64,000 nucleotides of DNA from Knufia peltigerae (Eukaryota; Ascomycota; Eurotiomycetes; Chaetothyriales; Trichomeriaceae), in NCBI GenBank assembly GCA_030247855.1, contig JAPDRN010000009.1:434001-498000 (forward strand), written 5' to 3'. The notes beneath the pieces were generated by a model that saw nothing but the letters and a program-made list of their open reading frames with translations, was not told where the DNA came from and did no database searches. Positions 1-11,586 of this stretch are shown piece by piece. Positions within the stretch are counted from its first letter, which is position 1. Every line of letters begins with the position of its first letter. A program made the position numbers and the translations under genes.

Positions 1-159
1 CAGAACGAGAGGCTCTTGCACCCAGGGCAGCACGACCAGGGCTAGTGGACTGACGGAGACGAAGACGCTAGCATAACGTGAAAGAGGGGACGCGATCGAT
101 CGTAAATGGCCTTTCCTCAGATGGTCCAGGGTCTTGAGAGTCAAAAATGCCGGAGCCAT
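1..159 (-). CDS. Possible 5' end of a gene running off the left edge
   Basis: A minus-strand frame opens with ATG at 157-159 and stays open for 53 codons to the first base of the window, so only an N-terminus would be present. The start context is good (ACC before the ATG, G after it). The visible part is basic at first and then hydrophobic around residues 31-48, which could be a membrane segment or a signal anchor. The DNA upstream on the same strand (160 to about 1340) is pyrimidine-rich on the coding strand, as fungal promoters and leaders often are. I do not recognise the protein. Fifty-three open codons can occur by chance, so this is weak. Confidence 0.3.
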   Translation of the reverse strand, partial: MAPAFLTLKTLDHLRKGHLRSIASPLSRYASVFVSVSPLALVVLPWVQEPLVL

Positions 160-2567
160 GGTGTAGAATGCGCAGGCGGAAGCCACCAGGCTGGGTCCCT
201 TGCTGTGGACAAGGAGGCGAACAAACGGACATGATGATTGGCGGCGGTACTAGTAGAGTGGCCGGACAAGGACGGGATCGCGGAGAAGTAGGACCCAGGG
301 GGGTTTAGGAGGGGAGTGCTTCTGGGACATGCGTACACTGCATGGCTGGCATAGCCAGTGACGGATGGCAGGATGAGAAGGAGGCCCCTGGCAGATGGTA
401 GGTATGGTACGAGTACGGAGAACAATATGGCGCCTTTTGCAGAGGTACGGATACTAGTGTACTGTAGGTTCAGCTGGCATTGTAGGCGACGTACTGTAAA
501 ATCGAACAGAGGTGGATCCGGATGGACGATGGTGAGCGACAGGGCTCCCCCCAAGTGCCAGAGAGCGGGAGGATTGGGCCGGCCGCCAACGACAGGAAAC
601 TGGGCTATGGCTGCGTCAGCGTCTGTCAAAGGTGTGAGGTGAGGTGAATGGTGCTAAAAGTCAAAAAAGAAGCCGTTGATGATGTTGTCGAACGGTTGAC
701 CCAGCGGTGGAGAACACGAGAGAGAAGCGGATACATGGTGTGTGGCAGTGGAGCGATGCACTCCAGCGTAGAGAGATACCGAGTAGGACTAGTAGAGACA
801 TCCGAGAATGCAAGGTCAAGCAAGGGCGAGTCGCACGCACGGAGCATTATCCGTTGCTATGTGGGAGGAAGTGCTCCTATTGCGCTGTACTCATATCGCT
901 GAGTGCATGCAAGCAAGAGGCAGGGGACAGGGGTCGAGGGGCACGGATCTTTCGTATCATTGGCCTGCAACAAGTCAGACGGAGGAGCCCTGGCCATGGC
1001 AGAAGGAGGCCTTGTTAGCTGCAGCGACTGTACGCTAGAATTTCTCAATCACCGCATTGGTGGATAAAGAGGATGGCATTCTTGGTAATGTCATGTCAGT
1101 AATGTCGAGGGTCAGTGGCGGTCACAGAAGGAGGGGGAACAGACCAGGGCTTTGACTTGATAATGTCATGGCTGTTCGCTTGTGGCCGGATCGACATGGT
1201 CCTTTTTCCCAGCCAGGACCGACTAGTGAATGGTATACGAGGATGAGAAGGTCACAACTGGTTACCTGCTGCATATGGCTTCTGAAAAGTCGGGAAGTGT
1301 GTGGTCGGGTCCGGAGTAACAAAGCAGCGGGCGACACTCACACACAGCGCGGACAATAATAAACATAATCCATGCATTTAATGTACTTTACGTGTACTTC
1401 GTATACTATAAATCAAACACAAATTTGTCCACAATAGGCGATATGTATATCCATTCAAAGCATCGCACATTCCATGAGATCCTGCAACCAATACCCCTCA
1501 AGGTCGCAGGAGACTTGTCTCGACTTTTAAAGTAGCTCCAGCGGATAGCACGGCAGTCTGTCCTTCCAGCCAAATGCCAACCCTCGGACTCGGATATCTC
1601 CAGGCTTGCTGGAGTGATGGTGCCAGACCTATCGAGATCCCGCATCTCGGCTTTTATTTATGTGTTGTTGGAGACCATATCGACCGGTCGGAAAGCCCGC
1701 GAATGCTTAGCAGCCGCAGCTCTGGTTGACTGTACAGTACAGTAGCTACGGAGTTTCTGCTATGGAGTAAATCCACTCTTCCGAACTTGCAGCTCAGTTT
1801 TTCGGAGCATGGAAACTTGTCCCGTTGAGTTCAATATTGATGCCACAAGAGAGACAAGAGAGAAACAATATCCACCTCCCTTGGCTTTTTATTCTCGTTT
1901 TGCTCCACGGAGCCTTGGACTCCCTCCTGGCCTCGTAGCTGAGATACCCAGGTCCCCATACAAGTTGTAGTCAAGATTCAACGGCTGAACGAGAGACAGG
2001 AGTGACACTGGCAGTTCTGGTCCGTGTTCCCTACCCCAGGTTCTACTACGGTCCGAATCGTAGGTACTCACAGTAAGCCATCTGTCACTTGGTATAGCTT
2101 CATGTATTCAATCGTCTCCTTTGTCATTCATCTCCTCTACCACAACATCCCATCTTCCAGCACCACCTCGGTTATTCATACAAAGATCAACATTATTACA
2201 CCTGCACCGAGTTTGACAAAGTTGAGCCATTGCTTGGCCTGCTTTTCCAACTCCACCGCACCATCGCCTATTCTCCGCCGTTGTTGCTGGCTGATCCGAA
2301 ATCTCTGTTCTGACCTTTTTATTACTACTCGTCTTATTCCAGTGAGGCCTGCTAAGCGTCGTACGCAACTCCCGTGCTCCTCCAACGAGATTTGGCCCGG
2401 TCTATTTGGGTCACTAGTGGCGACTGGTTTGACGCCATCGATAACCTGCAGCCACACCCATTCTTGTGAATCTCCGAAAATGGCCACCTGGAAGTCCTCG
2501 TCCTCGTACAGGTTGGTATTCGCCTCGAGACGGAGCATTGTACACATCAAGGCAGTGCCCCTCTTCG

Positions 2568-2596
2568 AATCCTAATCCTAATCCTAATCCTAATTC
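2568..2596. repeat. Hexamer microsatellite, CCTAAT x4 plus partial
   Basis: Four perfect tandem copies of CCTAAT run from 2571 to 2594, with partial copies at each end. Read on the minus strand the unit is a rotation of TTAGGA, one base away from the TTAGGG telomere unit. It lies inside the gene-free, C/T-rich stretch. It is too short and too far from any true telomere array to be a chromosome end. Confidence 0.85.
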
Positions 2597-4990
2597 CCCC
2601 CAGCAACTCTTTCTCGTAGATAAACGATGTGCGATAGCAGCACCGAGTACTCGTACTGCACTGGTATCGCCTCCTTCTGCATCGCCCATCTCCACTTGAT
2701 CGTGGTGGCTTGTGGACTAAAAGCTGTCGCTTGCCCGCGGGCCTCACCCAAACTGCCGGGATTCAGCAAATGCAACGCTCTCTGCCTCCTGTTTCCTCTT
2801 GGTGTGTATGCAACCATCACCGCGTACCAATGTTGTTGTTTTTGTGCCTCTTTTCGTGTTACCATTCCTTGTCACGTCACTCAGATCATTCCATCACCTA
2901 TCATCCGCACCGAGATTTGCTGCTTTTTCACGTTCCACCTCCACTCCATTGTGCAACAGGGGGTTTCTTAGCCCATTCGTGCACCTCATCATGCATACCA
3001 TACCCTCCCTTGCCTGCTGACCATGGGGGATAGCCAAGGGCGCCCACCTGACTGGTCACCATCGGTGTGAGAGATCCTTGTTCTCTTTCCGACCGCATAC
3101 GGCTTTCACCCCCATTGCTGGTAAAGCGCATGTTGCCCAGCACCAATGTGGCTGGGATTCTACCGAATTTTCTCCCCGGTGTCCCATGCCAATCTGACGT
3201 TGCCCAGGTCCTCGAGCTTCCAGGATCCCTGTCCCGTGGCGTTTGGACTATGCACGGTACACGTCAAAAATGCAATCAGTCCTTTCCTGCAAGGGATATT
3301 CGCACACACACCTCATCTCAGCCTCCCGCTAGTCTTGCATGAATGCCCAAAGCCTAGGAGGAATCAGGTAACAGATCAACTACGGCCAGTGTGTGTTACG
3401 AGCAGAAGGCACCGTACTTGAGATCTACGGGCACTTGCAAAAGAGCTTGGCGAACTGCCCGTCGCTCCACCGTCGCCCCCCTCCCCTTACGAGTACAGGC
3501 GCCCGAAGCACTCTTCCTTACACTGCAACAACATCTCAGCTCATCATGGTCTCGAGCATCACACAACGACAGTAACGACCTTGCCACACACATTCTTTCC
3601 AGGTCGATCAATCCACACGTGGAAATCACTAGGAAACGCAGGCCAGAAATCACCTCGAGAACCTTTTTGTCTCGAGAAAAACAGGGATCCTCCGTCTCCA
3701 GCTTCGTTCACCGCATCCCGTCACACCACTTCCACGCATCCAATGCTTTTTCTTCACAAGTCTCGGGACACACTGACCGCCTTGAACACGCACCGCCATA
3801 GCCAATGGTTGCCACGGGCAAGAATTTCCTCCGCGAAAAGAAAAGGACGAGTGCACATGGCACGTGCATTGTCGCGCGCCCGCCTTTGCAGCAAGGGGGG
3901 ACAAGGAAAAGAAATACGAAGTATAGGATCACCTGCTGCGGGATTCCTGGTCCCTTTACGGAGGACTCACGCGTCCATGCTATAGCAGTGTACCTTTTCC
4001 GAATCTACCAGAATGCATACGTACACACACCTTTTGAATCCCCTGCAGCAAATCGTGCAGCGCAACACCAGAGTCACCGACACTCCTGGATCGTCTCGAT
4101 CCGCGAATCAGACTCGGGGTCAATGGGTACTCATCGTCCTCCCTGTATCAATACTGGAGATACACTTGGCCAAACCACAAAAGGGCCATCGTCCGTTCCT
4201 CCCAGGCCAGCCTCCCACGCAACCAACTACCCCCTTCTCTCGGCTATTCCGCGACATGATCGTCGCCAGTGTTTTTGCTCCTTTATTTCCCTCGCGAGAT
4301 CTCAAAGTGAAGCCGAGGTTGGGGACCTTTGGAGTTACTGCATCGATCAGCCCTCTCGGGAAGCAGCGAACGTGTCATTCGAGTCTCTGGTTCAACCGCC
4401 CCAAAATCTACATCCTGTGTGACGCGTTGAGAAACGTTACACGATCCCAGTCTCGCCAAACAGTTCCAGCGCCACGGGTTTTTCGAGGTCACTTAACAAG
4501 GGCCCAGCTACGAGAACGTACCACTTTTTTTGGTTCTTTCTCTTCTCCCGCCCACTCCGTAGTCGGTTCGGCTATGACCCCCTTGTCCTGCATTGCGCCG
4601 CGATCTCTCCCGTGGTGCTCTCATTTTGTTTCTTGGTTTCTCGCTCGCTTACCTACATTGAACTATACCCCTTGCGTCTACTCTTGTCTCCCTTGTCCCT
4701 CGGTGAAGACTAGTTGGTCCATGAGAATCTCAACCGGGTCGTCTGAAGTACGGATCTGCGTGCGATGCGGCAATGGCAATATGCGCAAAGAGCAAAAGAA
4801 TTGTGTGTAAATCACCAATGTGTGTACTACCAAACAATCAGAGCCGACCAAAAGGATCGCCAATACGCTTTTTCAGGATTCTCGATTCACCCGGGGTCTC
4901 GGAGCGTTTAAAATACTGTGCATATAACACCAGGTGTGTGTCTGTCTGGGCGTCAAATGAACACTATCACATCGCATCACATCACCTCGG

Positions 4991-5015
4991 ACTCGTACTC
5001 GTACTCGTACTCGTA
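4991..5015. repeat. Hexamer microsatellite, ACTCGT x4
   Basis: Four tandem copies of ACTCGT are followed by a partial copy. A degenerate remnant of the same unit (CTCGTACTCGTAC) recurs near 5058-5070. It is probably simple slippage; no function is apparent. Confidence 0.85.
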
Positions 5016-5624
5016 TATTTGGCTAAGTATATGAGATATCATGACCATACTGTGTACCTCGTACTCGTACATTACGAGCATCCAGTCCTGACTTCGTAGG
5101 TGGCTTTTCGATCGAAAAAAAAGGGAGGGGGATCATGCTTGCAGCTTGTTTTGATTTACATCGTCTTGCATTAATGGCATTGCACCGAAGTACGGAGTAA
5201 GTGATGAACTAATATTAGTTGTACCTAGGCGGACCAACAATTAATACCTTGGGTTTGTGCCTGTCACATTACCCAGACACAGTGTCGTATGCACAGTGCA
5301 ATGTCTGGAGTGGGTATGTATTTTTGCAGAGATAAGATACTTGTTGTGTAAATGTATATATAGATACCTATTTACTCCCCACTGAAGGGAAGGATCAGCT
5401 TGGACATGAAAAGTGATGAAACAATTGATGATCCCGTATTACGAATAGTGACCTTGTAAGTTTTGTATTGTTATTGTTTAAAAAAAAGGGTTGGATAAAG
5501 AGAGATCCGCTCGAGATTTCACCCGTTCGTTTAGATTCTTTGACATCACATAGTCTCTATGCTCGATACGTTTCGAACCAACTACGAACAAGACCCTGAA
5601 CCCGAGTCATGTAGGCGCCACAGC

Positions 5625-8406
5625 TCAAGACTCAGGGGCAGCCGAGCTTGAACTCCCCGCCTGTGTCCGTGTCTGTAGTCTTCTCCTCTCCCAATCCATC
5701 CTTCGCTCTGACTTGGTGTACCAGAAAGGTTGAGCCAGCACGTCACTCAATTTGACATGCCGTATCCTCTGCAGGACCATCAAGTCATGCATTCTCTTCT
5801 CGGTGATGGCGGTGGTGGAAGGATCGACTTCTTTCACACCGTCACTGTCAGTGGTCGAGACCCTTTCTAACAGACGGCCATTGCAATGCTGCGCCTCATG
5901 ATCCAACCCCGTGTCCGTGTCTGTTTCGGGGTTGTCCTCCTGACTTGAATCTTGAAGGACGGGGTCATGTTCGGTGTTGGCGCTGGAAAGAAGAGCCAGG
6001 CATCCTGCGTCCAATCTCGAGGCGCTCAAAGGGTTGCATTCGTACTGGTTTGGCGGGTGCTGGACCCCTTCGGTAATCATGTCACCATTGGTCAGGCATT
6101 GATGACCAGGCAGCCCTGCAAGCGCGATCATTTCAGCTCGACGTTCCAAACGGTAGCTGCGACTCCAGAGTAATTGAGCGGCTACGTCCTTGCCCTCCAC
6201 AAGATTGACCTGCCACAGGATCCACTTCAAGAAGGATTTGGCCGTACCAAACTCCCCGTACCCACCCTCACCAATGCGCGTGACGCCGGCATGCCACAAT
6301 GCTTTCGTAATATCTGGCTCTATTGGGGCGCCATAGCGGTGAAGGAATCGGTAGCACCAATAAACTCGTCTCAACGCTCGTCGAGGCCTTGCGACTGGGG
6401 CTGTGGCAAAGGAAATGGCAAGATGGTTGACTAGGGCGAGAGCCTGAGCTGGGTCAAGCATGTTTTGCGAGCGTTCGGATTCCGTCAAGGTCAGAGCGCC
6501 TTTCTTTTGTGATCCCTGTTGTCCTGCCTGGCTCTGGCGGATGCTCGTCGACAAAGCTGCCTTGAGAGGACTGTTACAGTCCAATAACCTTGTAATAATA
6601 TCGAATGAGGTGTCGTTCTTGTGGATCAAGCGGCGGGACATGGAACAAAAGTCGGTCAAATCGTGATTGAGGCATTCCCCCAGTTCCTCTAGGGCACCAT
6701 TGAAACGGAGACGTTGGCGTTTGTGCCTGTAAACCCGGTCTTCGAGAACAAGAGACAAGTCGTACGGCAGAGAGTCCTCAACTTGACTTTCAGAATGATT
6801 CGACCTTGGAGCCACTGGCATTGATGTAACTAGTTCAAGTTCATTGAGAAGGACCGATTTATTTGGAAGAGCGAGGCCACCAAGGGCTGATTGAGCTCGT
6901 CCATAGAAGTGTACCTTCTTCAGGCCCTGATCAAGAAGCACCGACTTGATAGTCTTTCCAAACAAGTGATGGCCGCGGAGTTGGGCTTGTATGCTCGGTG
7001 ACCTCCGAGTGTGCTGTGTCAAATGGAAGGCTGTCCAAGCACATATCATCTCACGTTGATGCTGAGTAAGGCTCCTATCATGACTCCTGTAAATAACCCA
7101 GTCACTTCTCGTGGGTTGCGAATTCTCCCCGGCGTATCCTAGAGAGGCCAGGATATCGATCCAACGGCGAAAGAGATGTTTGTAGGTGTTTGTTGGCTGA
7201 TCCCTAGCTAATTTGACTAGGTTCTCTGTGGTATGTAATAATAGCATTCGCAGCAGAGCAGGAGATGCCTTCTTCAACAAGACTGCTGTTGAGCTCTGTG
7301 AGGCCTGCTCATGGGCATTTCGACCGCAATCCCTCAAATGTCGAACCACGAAGTGACTGAACATGGCCGCGTTGTTCGCTCGACCCCAGGGCACAAGATC
7401 CCACAATATCGGTGCAAGTGGACTTCTCAGCCCAGGAGTGTCGAACTTCAGCAGCGTTGAAAATAGTCTTGATAAGAAGGAGGTGCCGAGCTCGGACAGC
7501 TGCAAAACCTTTGATCGTCCTATAGCCTGTAAGATGTCATGGATCAAATATATTGTTTCTCTCTTTGTTTCTACCAGGATACCTCCTGTGCGTCGGAAGG
7601 AAATCGTCTCCGAGGTGTACAAAGTTTTGAGTATCGTTTTTAAGTCATAGAGACCGATCAGACCTAGCTCTACAGACCTCGCGGTCGAGTCCCGGACAAG
7701 TCTCCAATCGCGTACGCCCCATGTGCGAGAGAGTAACGTCGGAAGGAGTTGAGCGATATAGGATGTCCCTGGGGGGTGAAAACTGGGATCGCTGATATAT
7801 TCTGCAATCTCTTCTGCAGAGAATGGAGTCTGCAAGATATGCTTCCAGATGGAATTGCCAACTTCTGTGTTGTCATGTAGCCTGACATCCTGCCTTGCCA
7901 TCCATTCTTGCACCTCGAAAAGATCGCGACATTGAGAGAGTTCGTCCTGGGTATCGCATTGCAACTGCGGAACTGACGGCCCGTCGTGGGAGGTGTCCGA
8001 AGGGTCTGGGAATGATTCACGATTCGGGAAGAGCCACGCCGACAGGTGAGGCGTAGGTGCGGGTACTGAACTTGACATTAGCACTCACATCTCCCAACTG
8101 CGTTTGGGACGACATACCTTTGGCTAGCTCGCAGTCGGTGGGAGTGTGCCACCAGTCAATGTTCTGACTGCGCGTAAACACCAGAGCTGGGTCGATCGCT
8201 GGTGCGCCTTGAGAAGTGTAGGCGAAACTTGTGTTCTTGCGCCTCGAGGTTCTTCGCTGAGCTTCCAACGGGCCTGGAACATTGCTGCCATGACGCTTCT
8301 GGTGACAAAACCGCGCAAAAGTGTCGGCTAGGAGCCCGTCGGAAATCCAAAGGAAGGATTGCCGCTGATGAGAGACGCAGGAGGCTGCGGTCAATCCTTT
8401 GTTCAT
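5625..8406 (-). CDS. Conserved fungal protein, probably mitochondrial, function unknown
   Basis: The model is two exons, 8118-8406 and 5625-8065, with a 52 bp intron (donor GTATGT, branch TGCTAATG, acceptor TTCAG). The frames join exactly and give 909 residues. I chose the ATG at 8406 because the open frame extends further upstream only through non-ATG codons. The first about 60 residues are rich in Arg, Lys, Ser and His without acidic runs, which suggests a mitochondrial presequence. The body is helical in character. Near the C-terminus is a block with Arg-rich, Trp/Tyr and Gly-Glu-Gly-Gly-Tyr motifs (about residues 660-720), followed by an acidic, poorly conserved tail. I recall this block from uncharacterised fungal proteins, but I know no function. 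A helical-repeat organellar RNA factor is possible and is only inference. Confidence 0.75.
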
Positions 8407-8969
8407 GACATTTGGGCGACTGTGGTGGCGCCGGGACCTGCTTGCACATATGTAGTTGATATGCGAAATGTGAACAAACGACAAGCCTGTCCGTTACCGA
8501 AACTGAGCGCTGTGGAAGCTCGAGTCATTCGAGACGTTGAAGCTTGTGGAATCACGAGTCAGGTTGCCCAGGCTGACTAAGCTCCAAGTCCGGAGGGACA
8601 ATAGTGAATACCAGATATCTACCTACTATGAGGACTGGAGAGGCCTGAATCATGTATTTGAATAAGGGTTACAAACATTTGCATATTAATTATCCAATCT
8701 CCTAGCTATATACACTGGTAAAAAGTCCCAAATCCCATCATACCGTCATCTCTATTCATTTTTCGTCCTTTTCCATCTGAAATACATTGCCAATGCCCGC
8801 TTGACAAGCCGCCCAAAATACAATTACACCTCCTTCCCATTAATCATGTCGTTACATGTCCACCACTTTGCAAAAGCTTACCTAGGGTGTTAGTATTGAT
8901 CACGCATTGTCCATTCGATTGGACAATTCACAATTTGCAGCAGTCCCTGCTGCTAGAGTTAGTGCCAGC
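8407..8969. other. Intergenic, AT-rich
   Basis: This separates two genes that both run on the minus strand. It contains the 5' side of the gene starting at 8406 and the 3' side of the DUF1996 gene ending at 8970. I see no gene, RNA or repeat in it. Confidence 0.5.
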
Positions 8970-11586
8970 TCATAATTTCGTCAAGATTACCTCGCGACCA
9001 CGAATAGTGAAGAATGTCGTGTTTGCTAGCTCGGTCGACAGTGTGAGGGTTGTTTGTGTTGTAGAAGTAGTTTCGTCGGTAATAGGATCCGTCACTGTGA
9101 CAAATGTGGTCGCTACCATGTCGCCTGAACTGCTGGTGGAGGCTATACCACTCTCGAGAGTTGTGTTCAATGAAGGTAGTGTGCTGCTGACAATAGTATT
9201 CGGAGTAGTCGATGATGGCGGTAGACTCGCGTTGGCAATGGCATTCGGTATGGTGTCGCCCATGACCCTCGAGCTCGTGGGTGAAGTCGTGGCAGTATCT
9301 GAGTTGGTTGCGGTCTCCAATGTGGTGGTGCTCGTGGGGGTAACTGTGACAAAGATGGTGGTCGTGCTGAATAGCGTCGTAGTAGAGGTCTCCTCATCGG
9401 CGTCTAGTGTTGACGATAATGTCACCGATTCGAAAGTGGTGAACGTGCTTCCAGTGATAGTAAGCATGCTGGCCCCAGGGTTGACGCCGTCGGGAGTAGA
9501 AGTGACAGTAGTGGGTGGGTCGATAGCACCAATTCCGCCGGGTGAGCTATGCCTACTGTAAAAGCCAGCAGCTTGGGGTCCGCCTGAGGGCTGTCCAAAT
9601 GTGAATGTGGTGAAGGTACTGCCAGTTATGGTGTACATGCCATTGTTGCCTTGACCGAGACCTGGAGACGGCAGAGGGGTATCCACCGCCGCCGTGTTTC
9701 CAGTGTCTGCAGAAAAGAAAGTGGTGTACGTGCTCCCAGTCACGGTAAACATGCCTCCCGTCGCCGTGACTCCATTCGCTGCCATTGTTGAGGTGACAGC
9801 GCTCGTGGTTTCGATTGGAACGCCGTTGACCGTCACAGTTACAGTAACAAAATCGGTTATAGTCACTGTTGTTGTTTCGCTATCGGCTGCTGAGCTAACA
9901 GTTGACGGGTTGGAAGGCGCTGTGCTGACACCATTTTGCTGACTATTGCTCTGAGTTGACGAGACCTCTAGCGCAGCTGTTGTTGGACCTGAGAATCCGT
10001 CTGAAGTGAAAAGTCCTGTAGACGTGCCACTGCTTATTGGGTTCTGCGTAGACATAAGACTGGAAGGTGTCGGTGTGCCCACACCGCTTGAAGTCTCGGT
10101 TAAGACGGTCGATATAGAGGAAGTCGAACCTGAAAGGGGTAGAATGTTCGAACTGGATGAGGCGACTGAGGGAGATGTCTGCAAAGTGGTAGGCAACAGG
10201 GTTGTTGGCGTCGGATTTGGACTAGCAACTGTCGAGGTAGGAGTTATGGCTGTTCCGAGAGAGAAGGTAGATGAAATGGCTACGCCGGTGCCAGGCACAC
10301 TGGAAGTGGAGCTGAATACGGCACTGGGTGAAGTGGTGGTCGAGCTGCTCACATTATTTGGTTGGGCTGCCGTCGTGGCATTGACTGGAGTGACTTGCCC
10401 GACGGGACACACTTCCTGAGGTGCTGGTTGAGGGCCTGGGGTAATCGGGTTACAGCCAGGGATGCCATCGAGTTTGCCCTTTACAGCTTCTGTCAAGACT
10501 GACGGTTCCTCAGGACAAACTCGAGAGAAGTTCTGAGTGTCGCTCTCGTTCAGATAGGGACAGGCTGAGGTAACACCAAAATCAACATCAGTATAGAGAC
10601 AATTCTCTACAGCATTGTCCAGCACATCCATATCCCAGCCATTCATGAAGTCGGCATGGAAACCGAAGCCGGTCGGGTCGCCATTAGAGAAGACGAATTC
10701 ACCGCCTGCAGATTGGTCGATGTCGTTGGTAAAGTATAGCACCCTAGAAGAATTAGATTATACACTATGCGGCACACAGGTCAGAGACGAAGCTCACTCA
10801 AAGAATAGACCTGGGATTGACACTGGATGAGATGGTGGGCAAACGCCAGAGTCAATGTTTGAGAGATAGGCGACATGGGCCGAGTCATCGAGGTAAAGGT
10901 TGCTGCCGTCCCAGCAAGACTGAAAATTTATCTGCGCTCGCAAGCCGTTGACACAGTTCGTATCGTTGAGATAATGTGTTTCTGGAATGTCGTTAGCCTC
11001 GTTTATGCAGCGGAAACTTACCCTGTCAGCCACAGGCCTTGTGTTCATGTATGTCAATGTAGTTTGATCATATGACCGTGCTGTGGTTTCTCCGCTAATC
11101 ATCTTGAACCCAGGCGGGAAGGGCTTCGTGTTTGACTGATCTCCGCGCCCTGGAAAAGCAATGGTTAGTATTTGAAAGATGCCTGGCCTCACACAACACT
11201 TGCCAACATAGTAAACGGTCATGCCATAGTTCGGTACTTCTTCAACTACGCCACTCGAATGCGCAAAGTACAGCTGCGGGGTCCAGTAAGCTGAAGTATC
11301 TTTTTGCACTTCACAAGAAGAACATGTCGACTGGCGAAGCGAGTTGAAGTCGGAATTTTCGTTGACATCTAAAACCTTAGCCGTAGCTTAGAAGTTGCGC
11401 GCGAATCAAGCACTCACTATTGCCGCCGGCGAACTTGTGGACGTGGCTGGCTACACCACCGGGATTGAGGATAGGGTCGACTCGAGCTGTTTGAGAGACG
11501 CTACAGGCCATGCGCCAGTAAGCAACTGTGATTGTGGGCTGAAGGGCCAAGAGGCCCAGAAGGGATATGGAAAGTAAAGATTTCAT
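8970..11586 (-). CDS. Secreted DUF1996-domain protein with long Ser/Thr-rich tail
   Basis: The N-terminus is a signal peptide (about residues 1-22) followed directly by YWRM, the usual start of a mature DUF1996 protein. Family landmarks follow in order: an N-P-G-G-V-A-S-H-V-H motif, SAYWTPQLYF, PFPPGFKM, GLRAQINFQSCWDG, and a CPPSHPV segment near residue 240. From about residue 350 the protein is a Ser/Thr/Val tail that is probably heavily O-glycosylated. Exons are 11418-11586, 11195-11368, 10798-11149 and 8970-10743, about 822 residues. The second intron donor is uncertain (GTGTGA at 11194 or GTTGTG at 11197). An intron-like stretch at 10999-11038 encodes conserved residues, so I read through it. 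I see no GPI-type hydrophobic C-terminus, but a final small exon cannot be excluded. DUF1996 proteins are common in fungal secretomes; the domain's biochemical role is not known to me. Confidence 0.85.
9420..9765 (-). repeat. Three diverged internal repeats in the DUF1996 protein tail
   Basis: Three stretches of the tail encode the pattern M-x-T-(V/I)-T-G-S-T-(Y/F)-T-T-F. They lie near 9720-9765, 9600-9650 and 9420-9478. Spacing is uneven (about 120-180 bp), and each is followed by Ser/Thr- or Gly-rich linker. They look like old duplications inside a fast-evolving cell-surface stalk. Confidence 0.75.

Larger units (their letters stand above)
160..5624. other. 5.4 kb stretch without a recognisable gene
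   Basis: No frame here encodes anything I recognise, although several chance frames reach 180-265 codons. Base composition is asymmetric. From 160 to about 1340 the plus strand is purine-rich, so the minus strand looks like a promoter or leader for the gene at the left edge. From about 2000 to 4800 the plus strand is strongly C/T-rich, but no plus-strand coding region follows. Two short tandem repeats are listed separately. The last part (5100-5620) is AT-richer and holds the 3' side of the minus-strand gene that ends at 5625. Confidence 0.6.

Noticed and set aside
1406..1645. 79-codon minus-strand frame with an ATG
   Set aside because: No known domain, not supported by splice signals or composition; likely chance.
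2024..2575. 183-codon plus-strand open frame
   Set aside because: Same compositional origin as the frame at 4013; ends at a microsatellite; no recognisable protein.
2568..2596. Telomere end
   Set aside because: Only four units, of a variant sequence, with unique DNA on both sides.
3969..3974. Other ACGCGT sites (also 4422, 13485, 28071 and 38981)
   Set aside because: Isolated copies not close to replication genes; the total number in the window is not above random expectation, so only the MCM2 cluster and, weakly, the LSH site are reported as regulatory.
4013..4810. 265-codon plus-strand open frame in the gene-free left part
   Set aside because: Low-complexity, C/T-driven composition, no domain, no splice structure and overlapping frames of similar quality.
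8880..8990. Possible extra 3' exon of the DUF1996 gene using a GTAATC donor
   Set aside because: Branch-to-acceptor spacing is too short and the added tail resembles nothing; kept only as a remote option.
10999..11038. GTAAGT..CCAG stretch as an intron in the DUF1996 gene
   Set aside because: Removal (40 bp) would break the frame, and the stretch encodes V-S-F-R-C-I-N, which is conserved in DUF1996 proteins.
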